A stretch of DNA of 35,868 nucleotides from Mesorhizobium sp. Root102 (GTDB taxonomy: Bacteria > Pseudomonadota > Alphaproteobacteria > Rhizobiales > Rhizobiaceae). The stretch lies in the NCBI RefSeq assembly GCF_001425625.1, contig NZ_LMCP01000027.1:1-35868 (forward strand). Reading direction: 5' to 3'. Each line of letters begins with the position of its first letter. Within the stretch, counting starts at the first letter, position 1. This document shows positions 7,248-15,783 of the stretch, one piece after another. A program made the translations under genes and the position numbers. The notes below the pieces were generated by a model that worked only from the letters and a program-made list of their open reading frames with translations, was not told where the DNA came from and searched no databases.

Positions 7248-8182
7248 TCCTTGCGGACCAGTTGGTGGAGTGTGATCTCGGGAAGACAGTTTAGCCGTAC
7301 CGCGACGACACTCGAGCCGGCGCCAACCGATGTGTAACCCATCATGCCATGGTACATCCACGCGCCGGCGCCCATCGTGCGCGGGAGTTTCGAATCCAGG
7401 GTGACCGGAATTCCCCCCGGCAGACAGATCTGGCCGCCATGGGTGTGACCTGCCAGCAGCACGTCGAATCCAGCGTGCGCTGCCTGGCGATAAATCTCGG
7501 GAGTATGCGAAAGCAGGATCGAAAATGCCTCGGCGGGCACATCGGCTGCCGCCTTTTCGATATTGTCGACCCGGAAGAAATGCGCATCGTCTATTCCGCC
7601 GAGATAGATGTGTTCTCCGCCCCGCTCGATCACTTCGAGCTCATTCATCAGCATGCGAATGCCCATGTCCTCCAAGGCCGGAACCATTCGAACTGTATCG
7701 TGGTTCCCGAGCACCCCGTATAGCGGACCCTTGAGAGAGGCGCGTACGCGGGCGACGCCGTCGACGGCAGCTTCAAAGGGACCGAAAGTCTTTGCACGGA
7801 AATCGCCGGTCAGCACGCAAATGTCATAGTCGAGACCGGCGACGAGTTCGGTGACGCGATGCATCGCGGGGCCGCTCATGTCCGTATGCAGATCGGTGAG
7901 GTGCAGGATCCGGAATCCTTCGAAGCCGCGTGGCAGGGTTGCCGATGCGATGGTGTTGAAGCGGAGCTGGACGTTCTCGGCGTTGCGGCACCCGCGTCCA
8001 TAGAGCCCCGTGATCCTCAGCCCGTTGCGGATCATCGCATGGATCGAATACCAGTTCTCCAAGTGAAAGAAGTTCAGGCCCTGGCCGAAGATTTGTGCTT
8101 CGTGGTCGTCTTCTATGCCCAGACGCTGCCTGGCATGAATCCGGCCGAGGCGCTCGTCCAACTTCAGGCTGATGTCATTCAT
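7244..8182 (-). CDS. Calcineurin-like metallophosphoesterase (YkuE-like)
   Basis: The 312-residue protein carries the full set of metallophosphoesterase metal-binding motifs. In order they are HLTDLHTD (motif D-x-H), VLTGDF (G-D), GVLGNHD (G-N-H-D), LLSHTPE (H) and LLAGHTHGGQ (G-H-x-H). These coordinate two metal ions for phosphoester hydrolysis. The best-fitting subfamily is the membrane-associated YkuE/LpxH-like group, some of which act on lipid-linked phosphates. I see a weak hydrophobic patch but no clear signal peptide at the N-terminus, where about 90 residues precede the first motif. The gene converges with the CarS-like gene through a CTAG stop overlap. No Fnr box is seen directly upstream; the next gene up (cytochrome c) is 93 bases away on the same strand and has one. 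Confidence 0.9.
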   Translation of the reverse strand: MNDISLKLDERLGRIHARQRLGIEDDHEAQIFGQGLNFFHLENWYSIHAMIRNGLRITGLYGRGCRNAENVQLRFNTIASATLPRGFEGFRILHLTDLHTDMSGPAMHRVTELVAGLDYDICVLTGDFRAKTFGPFEAAVDGVARVRASLKGPLYGVLGNHDTVRMVPALEDMGIRMLMNELEVIERGGEHIYLGGIDDAHFFRVDNIEKAAADVPAEAFSILLSHTPEIYRQAAHAGFDVLLAGHTHGGQICLPGGIPVTLDSKLPRTMGAGAWMYHGMMGYTSVGAGSSVVAVRLNCLPEITLHQLVRKD

Positions 8183-8275
8183 CGCGGTCCAGAGCTAAGT
8201 TGGTGGCGCAGAGAGAACGTGCACCAATCCATGCAGGCGCAGCAAGCCATTTAGCGACCTTCGCAGCTGCTGAGA

Positions 8276-8674
8276 CTATTGCTGCAGCGTCTCAATGTAA
8301 CCGGCCAGGTTATGAATGCGTTCGGTCGTGACGACCTCACCGCCGCTGGGACCGTAAAGTGTTTCGTCTTGCTCAAGGAACTGGCGACCCCAGACCGGCA
8401 TCTCGCGATCGCCATGGCTTGGTATGGGATAGCGACCGTCGATAGTTGCGAAGACCCTCGAATAGGGAAACGCGCCGCCGTTTCGTTCGGAGAGATGCGT
8501 CAGGTCGGCCGGGCGTTTCAACAGCACATCGCCAAGGGGGCCGTCGCCCTTGCCTTCGAGACCATGACAGACCGCGCAGGAGTTCAGATATTCCGCCTCA
8601 CCATAGCTCATTTCCTGCGCACTAGACGCTTCGTAGGTCAGGATTGCGAGAGCTGCTGCGATCAGGAATTTCAT
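8276..8674 (-). CDS. Periplasmic mono-haem c-type cytochrome
   Basis: From Met at 8674 (132 residues) the protein opens with a signal peptide, MKFLIAAALAILTYEASSAQ. This is followed by one haem-binding CAVCH (Cys33, Cys36, His37) and a later EMPVWG that can supply the axial methionine. It is a class I cytochrome c, expected to carry electrons in the periplasm, perhaps to a low-oxygen terminal oxidase encoded elsewhere. A Met four codons upstream is possible but would lengthen the n-region for no gain. The exact Fnr box at 8728-8741 is centred 60.5 bases before this start, the textbook activation distance plus a short leader. It is divergent from the stress-protein gene at 8840. Confidence 0.9.
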   Translation of the reverse strand: MKFLIAAALAILTYEASSAQEMSYGEAEYLNSCAVCHGLEGKGDGPLGDVLLKRPADLTHLSERNGGAFPYSRVFATIDGRYPIPSHGDREMPVWGRQFLEQDETLYGPSGGEVVTTERIHNLAGYIETLQQ

Positions 8675-8727
8675 GTGCACACCCACCGATTGATCGGCTG
8701 AGCGTACTGCGTCAACGCGTCCACGTG

Positions 8728-8741
8728 TTGATCCGGATCAA
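8728..8741. promoter_or_regulatory. Fnr/FixK box TTGATCCGGATCAA
   Basis: This is a perfectly symmetric site between two divergent genes. It is centred 60.5 bases from the cytochrome c start and 105.5 bases from the universal-stress-protein start, so it may serve both directions. Confidence 0.85.
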
Positions 8742-8839
8742 TTGGGCGTCGGCATGGTCTTTGATTCAACGCAATGAACATGCCGAACCGCCTTGCTATC
8801 GTTGTCATCGAATTTGACACAAGATCGGGAGCAGCCGCC

Positions 8840-9676
8840 ATGGCTTTCAGGACGATACTTACGGTTACGGGACCGCATATGGGCGACGACGATCTCAAAC
8901 TCGCCGCTGAGCTTTGCGACGAAATCGGTGCCCATCTTGCTGTTCTTAACGTTGTCATCGCCGCGCCGCCGCCAGTCGGAGAGTATGCGGCAATCGTTTC
9001 AGAAGACTGGCTGAAGGAGCGGCAGGCCGATGAGAAGCTCTTGAAGAAGCGAGCCACTGCCGTGTCGGCTTTTCTCGCCAACAGGGCGCTTTCGGCCGAT
9101 GTCTCCAGCGAATATCCGGAGGTTGGCTGGGCTGACGAAACAATTGGTCGCCGCGCACGCTACGCCGACATCACGGTGATCGGGCCGGAGTTGCTCGCTG
9201 GCGAGACGCTGAAGGGCAAAGTGATCGAGGGCGCCTTGTTTTCTTCCGGGAAGCCGCTGCTGATCGTTCCCCCGGGGACGCGGCCGACACTGAAGCCGAA
9301 GCGGGTACTGGTCGCGTGGGATGCTCGTCTTGAGTCATCGCGCGCCGTCCGTGAATCACTCGATATGTTAACAGGCGCCGACGAAGTGCGTCTCGTCATG
9401 GTCGATCCGGTGGAGGACGATTACCACCACGGTCAGGAACCCGGAGCTGATGCCGCAGCCTACCTCGCCCGGCATGGCATGAAGGTAACAGTCGACCGTC
9501 TGCCGAGTGCGAACCATTCCGTCGCTGATGTTCTTCGCCAGCACGCGGTCGACAGCAGCGCCGAGTTGATGGTCATGGGCGCTTACGGTCATTCCCGGTT
9601 GCGCGAGCGGATTTTCGGTGGCGTCACCAAGTCGATGCTTGAGGATCAATCACTGCCTGTCTTGATGGCGCGATGA
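8840..9676 (+). CDS. Universal stress protein, tandem UspA domains
   Basis: The 278-residue cytoplasmic protein has two UspA domains, about residues 1-140 and 150-278. The second ends with the ATP-binding loop GAYGHSRLRERIFGGVTKS, which keeps the G-x2-G-x9-G-S/T pattern. The first domain is degenerate, and its corresponding loop reads IGPELLAGETLKGKVIEG. Tandem Usp proteins are commonly induced under oxygen limitation and growth arrest; their client reactions are unknown. I chose ATG 8840 (MAFRTILTV) because GGGAG precedes it by 8 bases and because domain strand 1 begins there; the frame is open from 8774. It shares the Fnr box at 8728-8741 with the divergent cytochrome gene. Two paralogues lie at 27599 and 29125. 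Confidence 0.92.
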   Translation: MAFRTILTVTGPHMGDDDLKLAAELCDEIGAHLAVLNVVIAAPPPVGEYAAIVSEDWLKERQADEKLLKKRATAVSAFLANRALSADVSSEYPEVGWADETIGRRARYADITVIGPELLAGETLKGKVIEGALFSSGKPLLIVPPGTRPTLKPKRVLVAWDARLESSRAVRESLDMLTGADEVRLVMVDPVEDDYHHGQEPGADAAAYLARHGMKVTVDRLPSANHSVADVLRQHAVDSSAELMVMGAYGHSRLRERIFGGVTKSMLEDQSLPVLMAR

Positions 9677-9705
9677 AGCACGGCCAGTGTGCCGCGACCG
9701 ATGTT

Positions 9706-10071
9706 TTAGATAGTACGCTCTTTCGCTTCGCGACCCGACACGTGCTCGATCGAAATCCGAAAGAATACATGTGTCGAGTGGTCCGCAAGCGGAGGTGTCC
9801 ATGGCTTAAGGGCTCCAGGTTCCCACCAGTCGACGTGCCTGCTTAAGATTGACCAGGCATGCTCCCGTTCCGGCATGTGGCCGATCCAGTCCAGCAATTC
9901 CTCGTATCGACCATCAACCACGACGCTTTTCCATTCTCGCCCTTCGCCGCGCGTGTCGACCAGGACGGACACCAAGGGGTTTGCCCGCATCCATTCGACC
10001 TTCTTGCCAGGCATCGAGAGGGCATTGAGATTTCGGGTTCTTGCGTTGATACTCATCAATCGAAATGCCAA
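9706..10071 (-). pseudogene. N-terminally truncated pyridoxamine-phosphate-oxidase-like flavin-binding protein
   Basis: From SMPGKKVEWMRANPLVSVLVD onward the frame matches the C-terminal two thirds of the common pyridoxamine 5'-phosphate oxidase-family proteins of about 150 residues, including SVVVDGRYEEL and a WWEPG segment. The preceding 45-50 residues of the family, which build the first strands of the FMN barrel, are absent. In their place is a perfect Fnr box (10046-10059) that overlaps the codons for LMSIN. The only possible starts are TTG 10071 and internal ATGs. The box therefore appears fused to the gene by deletion. Most likely a pseudogene; a short functional product is not excluded. 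Confidence 0.65.
10046..10059. promoter_or_regulatory. Fnr/FixK box TTGATACTCATCAA inside a truncated gene
   Basis: This exact site sits between the end of the HlyD gene and the remnant at 9706. Transcription toward lower coordinates would begin near 10011, inside the remnant and after most of its possible start codons. I infer a displaced promoter left by a deletion. Confidence 0.7.
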
Positions 10072-10083
10072 TCCGTGGCGAAT

Positions 10084-11280
10084 TCAGTTGCGTCGCTCCA
10101 CCAAGCCGCCATCGACAAGGGCGTCGGACGGGTGGATGACAACTCCGGCGCCGGGCTTCAGGCCTGTCAGCACTTCCGCGGCATCGTCATTCATGTGACC
10201 GATCTGCACTTCCGTCTGCCTGGCGCGGCCACCATCGGCAGCAAAGACGTTCCACCGGTCGCCGTTCCTGAACAGCGCCCGGATCGGCACCTGGACGCAT
10301 TCGGCGCACTCCCAGACGGTCATTTCGACGAAGACTCGATAGCCGTGGCCGAGTCGGACGTCCGTATCTTCCAGATCCAGGACGACGGTAACCCTCTGCT
10401 CCTCGATGCCGAGCGCGGAAACCTTCGTGAACGCCGCAGGATCGACGCGTCTCACCGTCGCGCGCAATGTATGATCGCCGCCCCAGTCGCTGATCTCACC
10501 TTTTGTCCCAGAGGCGATGCGTACCGCGTCACTCGACAGCAGGTCGACAACGATCTCCAAATCGTGGACGTTGCCTATCTCGGCGATCTTGGCGCCAGCC
10601 GCCACCGCCTGTTCGCTCCTTGCCATGACGGCAAGAACGGTTCCGTCGATGGGAGCCAGAAGATTGACGCAGCAGCTTTCACCGGTCGGGTCCGCCGGAT
10701 CGGGCTGCAGCAGGCGGGCCTCGGCGTTCGCAAGTTCCGCATTTCTGAGCCCTATGACTGCTTTCGCAGCATCGACTGCGGTTTTCCGCAGGTCGACTTC
10801 GTTGGTAAGCCTCTGCAAGGCGCTCTCCGAGACAAAACCGGATCCGAACAATTTGATTGTCCGAGCCAATTCGTCCTCCGCCAGCTTCAATGCTGATTGC
10901 GCACGCTGCAAATCGATCTCGGCAACACCGACACCGGCGCGCGCCCCGTCGCGGCTAGCAAGCAGTTCGGCCTCCGTGCGCCGGTCGATCAGTGGCGGGT
11001 CGAGCGGATGGATGGCAGCAACAACCGTATTGTTTGCTTTCACCACGTCGCCTTCGTTCACCACAGTGCGCGTGAGATGACCGGCGATCGGCGCCGATAC
11101 CGCATAGACATCGCGCACGCGCGTCATACCTTCCTCGCGGATCGTCACTCGCATCGGTGCCGCGGTCACCTCGGCCACATCCACCAGCGCCGGCTGCTCG
11201 CGCAGAGCCCAGCCGAAGCCGGCAACCACCGCAACGGCAAGGAGTGCAAGTCCAACGCGTTTGATCCAGATAGACTTCAT
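10084..11280 (-). CDS. HlyD/RND-type periplasmic adaptor protein
   Basis: The 398-residue product is a membrane-fusion protein that links an inner-membrane exporter to the outer membrane. It has an N-terminal membrane anchor or signal (KRVGLALLAVAVVAGFGWAL), a first barrel/lipoyl half (about residues 60-90), a long coiled-coil hairpin (about 100-190), the second lipoyl half (NLLAPIDGTVLAVMARSEQAV) and C-terminal barrel domains. It starts 4 bases after the permease stop and is the last gene of an ATPase-permease-adaptor operon, as in MacAB-like systems. The substrate cannot be read. Two cysteines lie just before the lipoyl motif and two more in the barrel (WECAECV), which is unusual for the family. 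Confidence 0.92.
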   Translation of the reverse strand: MKSIWIKRVGLALLAVAVVAGFGWALREQPALVDVAEVTAAPMRVTIREEGMTRVRDVYAVSAPIAGHLTRTVVNEGDVVKANNTVVAAIHPLDPPLIDRRTEAELLASRDGARAGVGVAEIDLQRAQSALKLAEDELARTIKLFGSGFVSESALQRLTNEVDLRKTAVDAAKAVIGLRNAELANAEARLLQPDPADPTGESCCVNLLAPIDGTVLAVMARSEQAVAAGAKIAEIGNVHDLEIVVDLLSSDAVRIASGTKGEISDWGGDHTLRATVRRVDPAAFTKVSALGIEEQRVTVVLDLEDTDVRLGHGYRVFVEMTVWECAECVQVPIRALFRNGDRWNVFAADGGRARQTEVQIGHMNDDAAEVLTGLKPGAGVVIHPSDALVDGGLVERRN

Positions 11281-11284
11281 CGGG

Positions 11285-13648
11285 CTAATCCCTTGTCTTG
11301 AGGACGCGCACCAGGTCCAGGCTGTCGATACGTCGCCGAACGATCAGCGCCGAAATCGTGGCCACGGCGAGCACGACCAGGCTGGCAAGCGCGAAGGTGG
11401 ACCGATTGACCACGAACGGAATGCGGAAGAGGTCGCTTTCGAAGCCCCTGACGACCGACCACGAGAAGAGATAGCCGAGGATCCAGCCTAGCGGCTGCGC
11501 TAGAGCGACGATGGTAGTCAGTTCGATGAGCAGGACACTCGACACCTCGCTCCTGGTGAAGCCGAGCACGCGCAGGCCGGCGAGTTCGCGGGCGCGCTCG
11601 GAAAGCTGGATACGGGCCGAGTTGTAGACGACGCCGAAGGCGATGATGACGGCAAGCGCCGTGTAGACGCTGGTCATGATCGTGATGTTCTCTCCAATCG
11701 TCTCGCGGAAGCGCTGGCGCGATACGCCCTGCAGCGCGATTGAGGCGACAGCGGGCATCTGTTTGATGGCGGTGTAGAGATCGCCGAGGCGTGCCGGATC
11801 GATCGATACCCTTACCCCGGAAATCCGTGGTCCGCCGCCGACCAGCCGGTCCAGCGCCTCGGCGCGCATGTAGACGGCGAGCCCGACATAGCTCTGGACG
11901 ATGCTGGTCACGGGAACGCGGACCATTTGATGCGCCTTTTCAATCAGTTCGACCTCGGCCAGATCACCGATACGCAGATGGAGCAGCGAGGCGACCCTTT
12001 CGGACAGCATGAGGCCGGCCGACGGCGGGTCGATTGGATCGAGATCGAGATCGAGAACCCGGGCGAGGTCCGCGCGTTGCGGAACACTCGAGATCACCAG
12101 CCGGCGCTCACGATAGCCATGGTGCAGGATCACAGCCGTTGCTCGGAACGGCTCGGCGCGCAACACGCCCGGCATGGCCGCGACCGACTGCAGGGCGCGC
12201 GGTGATTGCTCGACACCGAAGGACAAGGTCGCATCCTGTCGCTCGGCGCGGAAGAAGACTGTGTCGACCATGAACGCTATGGAATCGAAGGAGAACAGTG
12301 CCGTGACCAGGAGAGCGACCGCAAGCGAGGTCCCCAATGTCGTCAGCAACGAGCGAACGGGCCAGCGCACCAGATGCCTGAACGCCATGATGGTTAATTG
12401 GGAGAAAGCCGACAGAAGACGGCCGTCGCCCGTGAGGAAGGCCCGATATCGGGCCGGCGCCGGCGGTTGCATGGCGACCGCCGGCGGAAGCGTCACGATG
12501 CTCCAGATCGCCCGCGCCGCGCCCAACAGCGCTGCCAGCGCGCTTGTGGCGGCGGCGATGGCGTAGAGGTCGAGACTTTGCTGGAAGATCAGGAAGGGAA
12601 AGGAAAAGAATCGCGCATAGAGGGTGGTGAGGCCGTGTCCCAGCCAGTTGCCGGCACCGGCGCCAATGGAGATGCCGATCAACGCAATCACCAGGGTCAG
12701 CTTCGCATAGTGCCAGCCGATTGCTCCCGATCCATACCCGACGGCCTTCATCAGCCCGATTTGTTCCCGTTCCAGCACGATCAACCGTGACAGGATCATG
12801 TTGACGAGGAAGGCCGACACAAACAGGAACACCGGTGGAATGACGGCGGCCATGGCGCGAAGCTGGATCAGCTCATTGTCAAGGAAAGCGTGGGATATCT
12901 GGTCGGCACGCCCATGCGCACCGGTTCCTCCGAATGGCTTGAGGATACGGTCGACCGCGTCCTCGATCGCCTGGATGTCGGCACTGCGCTGGGTGCGTAT
13001 GGCGACATCGTTGAATGCGCCATCCATGTCGAAGATGCCGGCAAGCACGGCTCGCGGCATGAAGAAGACGCCGAAGCGCCGCGGGTCTGGCACCATGTCG
13101 CCAGGGCCAAGCGCATAGATATATTCGGGCGTGAGCACGATGCCGGTGACGCTGAGTGTTCGCTTGCGACCGTTCAGAATGGCGTGGAATGTGCTGCCGG
13201 GCGCCATGCGATGTGCGGTCGCGAAACGTTCAGTCACCGCTACCTCGCCGGGACGTCCGGATTCAGGCAGCCGGCCGATGCGCAGGTACAGTCTGTTGAC
13301 GGTCGGCTCGCCGCGGTCAGGGATCGAGACGGCGATCGCGGTGGCCGGTTCGGCCATTCCAGGCATGTCCAGCAAGACCGGCTTGACGATGCGCAGTTCG
13401 AGCCCGCTACCCCCCGCGATCGATGTGATGCGCTCGCGAAGGTGCAGCGGCGCGCGCGTCAGCCCGGAGAAGACGGTGGCAAACCGGTAGCGATCATAGA
13501 ATGCCGTGCGGGTTTGCTCCAGCGAGCGATAGGCGCCGACGGCGATGACGATCGTCGCGACGCCGCAGGCCATGACGAGCGAGATGGCAAGGACCTGCGC
13601 CCACATCCGCAGGATATCGCGCAGAAGCTTACGATCAAGGACCGACAC
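11285..13648 (-). CDS. ABC transporter permease, FtsX-like, two-domain
   Basis: The 787-residue inner-membrane protein has the duplicated FtsX/MacB arrangement. A first membrane helix (about residues 15-40) is followed by a large periplasmic domain, three helices (about 280-420), a second helix and periplasmic domain (about 450-640), and three C-terminal helices (about 655-780). I chose GTG 13648 (VSVLDRKLLRDILRM) because it lies 4 bases past the ATPase stop and the first helix follows at once; the frame is open upstream to 13762 inside the ATPase gene. Such permeases couple cytoplasmic ATP hydrolysis to extraction or export of lipoproteins, peptides or drugs. It is translated between the ATPase and adaptor genes with 4-base gaps on both sides. 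Confidence 0.9.
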   Translation of the reverse strand: MSVLDRKLLRDILRMWAQVLAISLVMACGVATIVIAVGAYRSLEQTRTAFYDRYRFATVFSGLTRAPLHLRERITSIAGGSGLELRIVKPVLLDMPGMAEPATAIAVSIPDRGEPTVNRLYLRIGRLPESGRPGEVAVTERFATAHRMAPGSTFHAILNGRKRTLSVTGIVLTPEYIYALGPGDMVPDPRRFGVFFMPRAVLAGIFDMDGAFNDVAIRTQRSADIQAIEDAVDRILKPFGGTGAHGRADQISHAFLDNELIQLRAMAAVIPPVFLFVSAFLVNMILSRLIVLEREQIGLMKAVGYGSGAIGWHYAKLTLVIALIGISIGAGAGNWLGHGLTTLYARFFSFPFLIFQQSLDLYAIAAATSALAALLGAARAIWSIVTLPPAVAMQPPAPARYRAFLTGDGRLLSAFSQLTIMAFRHLVRWPVRSLLTTLGTSLAVALLVTALFSFDSIAFMVDTVFFRAERQDATLSFGVEQSPRALQSVAAMPGVLRAEPFRATAVILHHGYRERRLVISSVPQRADLARVLDLDLDPIDPPSAGLMLSERVASLLHLRIGDLAEVELIEKAHQMVRVPVTSIVQSYVGLAVYMRAEALDRLVGGGPRISGVRVSIDPARLGDLYTAIKQMPAVASIALQGVSRQRFRETIGENITIMTSVYTALAVIIAFGVVYNSARIQLSERARELAGLRVLGFTRSEVSSVLLIELTTIVALAQPLGWILGYLFSWSVVRGFESDLFRIPFVVNRSTFALASLVVLAVATISALIVRRRIDSLDLVRVLKTRD

Positions 13649-13652
13649 GGCG

Positions 13653-14360
13653 CTACCAGCTAACTTCGGCGGGCCGTGCCCGTTGGTCGTTGACGGCGAC
13701 ATCGGCAATGCGACCGTCCTTGAAGGTGAAGACGCGATGGGCGATCTGCCGGATGCCGGCATTGTGCGTGATGATCGCCATGGTCGTCTTCATCTCCTCG
13801 TTGATCCGCGACAGCGCTTCGAGGACCAGAACGCCAGTCTTCGAATCAAGGGCGCCGGTCGGCTCGTCGCACAGCATGACTTCCGGGCGTTTGGCGATTG
13901 CACGGGCAATCGCCACCCTTTGCTGCTCGCCGCCGGAGAGCTGGGCGGGGAAATGCGCCATGCGATCCTTGAGGCCTACCATCTCCAGCGCCTCATCGGG
14001 CTTCATCGGATTGGACGAGATCTCGGTGACCAGGGCGACGTTTTCCCACGCGGTGAGGCTCGGGATCAGATTGTAGAACTGGAACACAAAGCCGACATGG
14101 TCGCGCCGGAAGCGGGTGAACTGCCTCTCGGAGAAAGTGGTCAGGTCCTGGTCGCGAAAGCGCACCTCACCCGCGGTCGCCCGGTCGAGCCCGCCCATGA
14201 TGTTGAGCAGTGTCGACTTTCCACTGCCTGACGGTCCAAGCAGGACAGCGATCTCTCCCTCATAGAGGTCGAGATCGACACCGCGCAGGGCGAACACCTC
14301 GACTTCGCCGGCGCGGTAGACCTTGGTCACCCCATGGGCAGAAAAAATCGGAGAATGCAT
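13653..14360 (-). CDS. ABC transporter ATP-binding protein (LolD/MacB family)
   Basis: The 235-residue ATPase has Walker A GPSGSGKST (42-50), the Q-loop in FVFQFYNLIP (about 92-101), the signature LSGGEQQR (141-148), Walker B VMLCDEPTG (161-169) and the switch histidine in ITHN. It powers the adjacent FtsX-like permease. I chose ATG 14360 (MHSPIFSAHGVTKVY) over ATG 14402 because the exact Fnr box at 14414-14427 would place transcription initiation near 14379, downstream of the longer start. The box centre is then 60.5 bases from the start, as for other genes in the window. The export operon is thus predicted to be oxygen-controlled. Confidence 0.93.
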   Translation of the reverse strand: MHSPIFSAHGVTKVYRAGEVEVFALRGVDLDLYEGEIAVLLGPSGSGKSTLLNIMGGLDRATAGEVRFRDQDLTTFSERQFTRFRRDHVGFVFQFYNLIPSLTAWENVALVTEISSNPMKPDEALEMVGLKDRMAHFPAQLSGGEQQRVAIARAIAKRPEVMLCDEPTGALDSKTGVLVLEALSRINEEMKTTMAIITHNAGIRQIAHRVFTFKDGRIADVAVNDQRARPAEVSW

Positions 14361-14413
14361 GCTTCGCGGACCCTGTGTTCCGCCGACAGTCGCGGCATTC
14401 ACGGCAAGGCACC

Positions 14414-14427
14414 TTGATGTTCATCAA
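14414..14427. promoter_or_regulatory. Fnr/FixK box TTGATGTTCATCAA
   Basis: This exact site is centred 60.5 bases before the ATPase start chosen here and drives the minus-strand ABC/HlyD operon. A short hairpin (CCGCCA/TGGCGG, 14434-14451) lies just beyond it and may help end the phosphoribosyltransferase transcript coming from the other side. Confidence 0.82.
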
Positions 14428-14475
14428 ACCCTGCCGCCAATCGCCTGGCGGACGGAGAACGGAATTTGAAGTGAC

Positions 14476-15171
14476 TCAAGCCACCCGGGGCGTGGTCGTC
14501 CGGCGCGGAACTGTTCGCTGAGCCGTGCGACCTTCTTGTCTGGTCTCGGCGAGAGCTTCCGTCACCTCGTCATCGGTAATCTGGGGGAAGCTGTGGTAGT
14601 GGTAACCTAGGGCATGGAAACGTGCCGGCTGGCTGAGACACACGACCCGATCCGCTTCCTGGGCGAGCTCGGCCAGTGTTTCGGGCGGCGCGACAGGGAT
14701 CGCCACGACGATCTCGCGGGGCGAGCGTCGCTTGAGGGCGCGGATCGCAACCTTCATGGTCGTCCCAGTCGCGACACCGTCATCGACGATGATTGCCGTC
14801 TTGCCGGTGATCGACAGAGGTGGGCGCTCGCCACGATAGACGAGCCGGCGCCGTTCCAGTTCCGGGCGCTCCTTGGCGATCAAGACGCGAAGCCCGTCAT
14901 CGTCGAGCGTGTAGGCCTCGACGATCTCGCGGTTCAGCACAATGTCCGGGGGGTTGCCATCCACGATCGCCGCGACAGCCAGTTCAGGATTTCCCGGCGC
15001 GCCAACTTTGCGCACGATAATCAGATCAAGTGGCGCCTTCAGGGCTTTGGCCACTTCCACGGCGACAGGGACACCACCTCGCGGCAGGGCGAGAACGACC
15101 GGCTGATGTAAGCCGAGCTTCTCCAACTCAACGCCAAGTTTTTGTCCGGCCTCCTGTCGATCACGGAACAT
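14476..15171 (-). CDS. Phosphoribosyltransferase family protein
   Basis: The 231-residue type I phosphoribosyltransferase has the PRPP-binding loop AIIVDDGVATGTTM (126-139) and an N-terminal flexible loop region with LALPRGGVPVAVEVAKAL and the VRKVGAPGNPELAVAAI segment. Proteins of this layout are annotated only as phosphoribosyltransferases; the base they accept is unknown. Its start follows the DUF2267 gene stop by 3 bases, so the two form an operon read from the Fnr-like box at 15655. A PRPP-synthetase homologue lies at 21013 in the same island, which would supply its substrate. The last 25 residues are basic and probably disordered. Confidence 0.9.
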   Translation of the reverse strand: MFRDRQEAGQKLGVELEKLGLHQPVVLALPRGGVPVAVEVAKALKAPLDLIIVRKVGAPGNPELAVAAIVDGNPPDIVLNREIVEAYTLDDDGLRVLIAKERPELERRRLVYRGERPPLSITGKTAIIVDDGVATGTTMKVAIRALKRRSPREIVVAIPVAPPETLAELAQEADRVVCLSQPARFHALGYHYHSFPQITDDEVTEALAETRQEGRTAQRTVPRRTTTPRVA

Positions 15172-15174
15172 GGG

Positions 15175-15600
15175 TCAATCCATCGGCCAGAGCTGACGGA
15201 GCGATTTCTTCATCGAGTTCCGAACCTGGACGATTTCACCATGCGATATATGACGGTCGAGGACCTTGAAAACAGCCTTGATCGCCTGATCGATATCGAC
15301 GTCAAGTTCATATCCGAAGTGTTTCCTGACACAAATTACGAAGTCGCTCTTTTTCCTCTCCCAGGTAGGCGTGTCCGGTTTCCAGCCTTCGAAATAGATG
15401 CCCCTGATGAGTGTAGGCAACTGAGCTGAAAGATCGGCCATCTCCTCTGGCGTCAGCCAGTCTCGCACCGCGTGCAGGACGGATTTCATGAATCGGTAGG
15501 CATTTTGTTCGTTCCAGCCCAGATCCTGGGTCAACTCGTTCACCCATTCCTGGGCCTGCTCGGCGGCATGAGTGAATCCCGTGGCTGACGTGTGGGTCAT
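15175..15600 (-). CDS. DUF2267 domain-containing protein
   Basis: The 141-residue protein matches the DUF2267 pattern: a helical N-terminus with WVNELTQDLGWNEQNAYRFMKSVLHAVRDWLTPEEMADLSAQLPTLIRGIYFEGW split over two helices, then a C-terminal part with DVDIDQAIKAVFKVL. No catalytic residues are evident and the function is unknown; the family often sits beside stress and chaperone genes. It is the first gene of the operon with the phosphoribosyltransferase. The Fnr-like box at 15655-15668 is centred 61.5 bases before the ATG. Confidence 0.9.
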   Translation of the reverse strand: MTHTSATGFTHAAEQAQEWVNELTQDLGWNEQNAYRFMKSVLHAVRDWLTPEEMADLSAQLPTLIRGIYFEGWKPDTPTWERKKSDFVICVRKHFGYELDVDIDQAIKAVFKVLDRHISHGEIVQVRNSMKKSLRQLWPMD

Positions 15601-15654
15601 GCGATCGCTCCTTCTATTTGTCCTGCCATTCTGGCGTATAGGGCGATGTTCGCA

Positions 15655-15668
15655 TTGAGCCGGATCAA
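15655..15668. promoter_or_regulatory. Fnr/FixK-type box TTGAGCCGGATCAA
   Basis: One mismatch to consensus. It is centred 61.5 bases before the DUF2267 start. The same 14 bases recur at 25542-25555 in front of the BON gene. Read the other way, it would start a transcript near 15703 (see the hairpin at 15853-15886). Confidence 0.78.
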
Positions 15669-15764
15669 ATCATCGTGGCGTGACCATGTCCGGCGAACGA
15701 GCAGGGCGGGCGGGTGGGAAATGAACAACAGTCTCTCAAAAATTGGATCGTCTGTCTTGAATGA

Positions 15765-15780
15765 TAGGAACATGTTCCTA
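15765..15780. repeat. Perfect 16-base palindrome TAGGAACATGTTCCTA
   Basis: This uninterrupted 8+8 inverted repeat lies 4 bases beyond the stop codon of the exported protein gene (15784) and about 100 bases from the Fnr-like box. It could be an operator for a dimeric regulator. I do not recognise the regulator. Confidence 0.55.
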
Positions 15781-15783
15781 CTT

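Noticed and set aside
9859..10896. A 345-codon open frame on the + strand
   Set aside because: It runs antisense to the HlyD adaptor gene, lacks a family match and has the His/Arg/Gln-rich composition of a shadow frame in GC-rich coding DNA.
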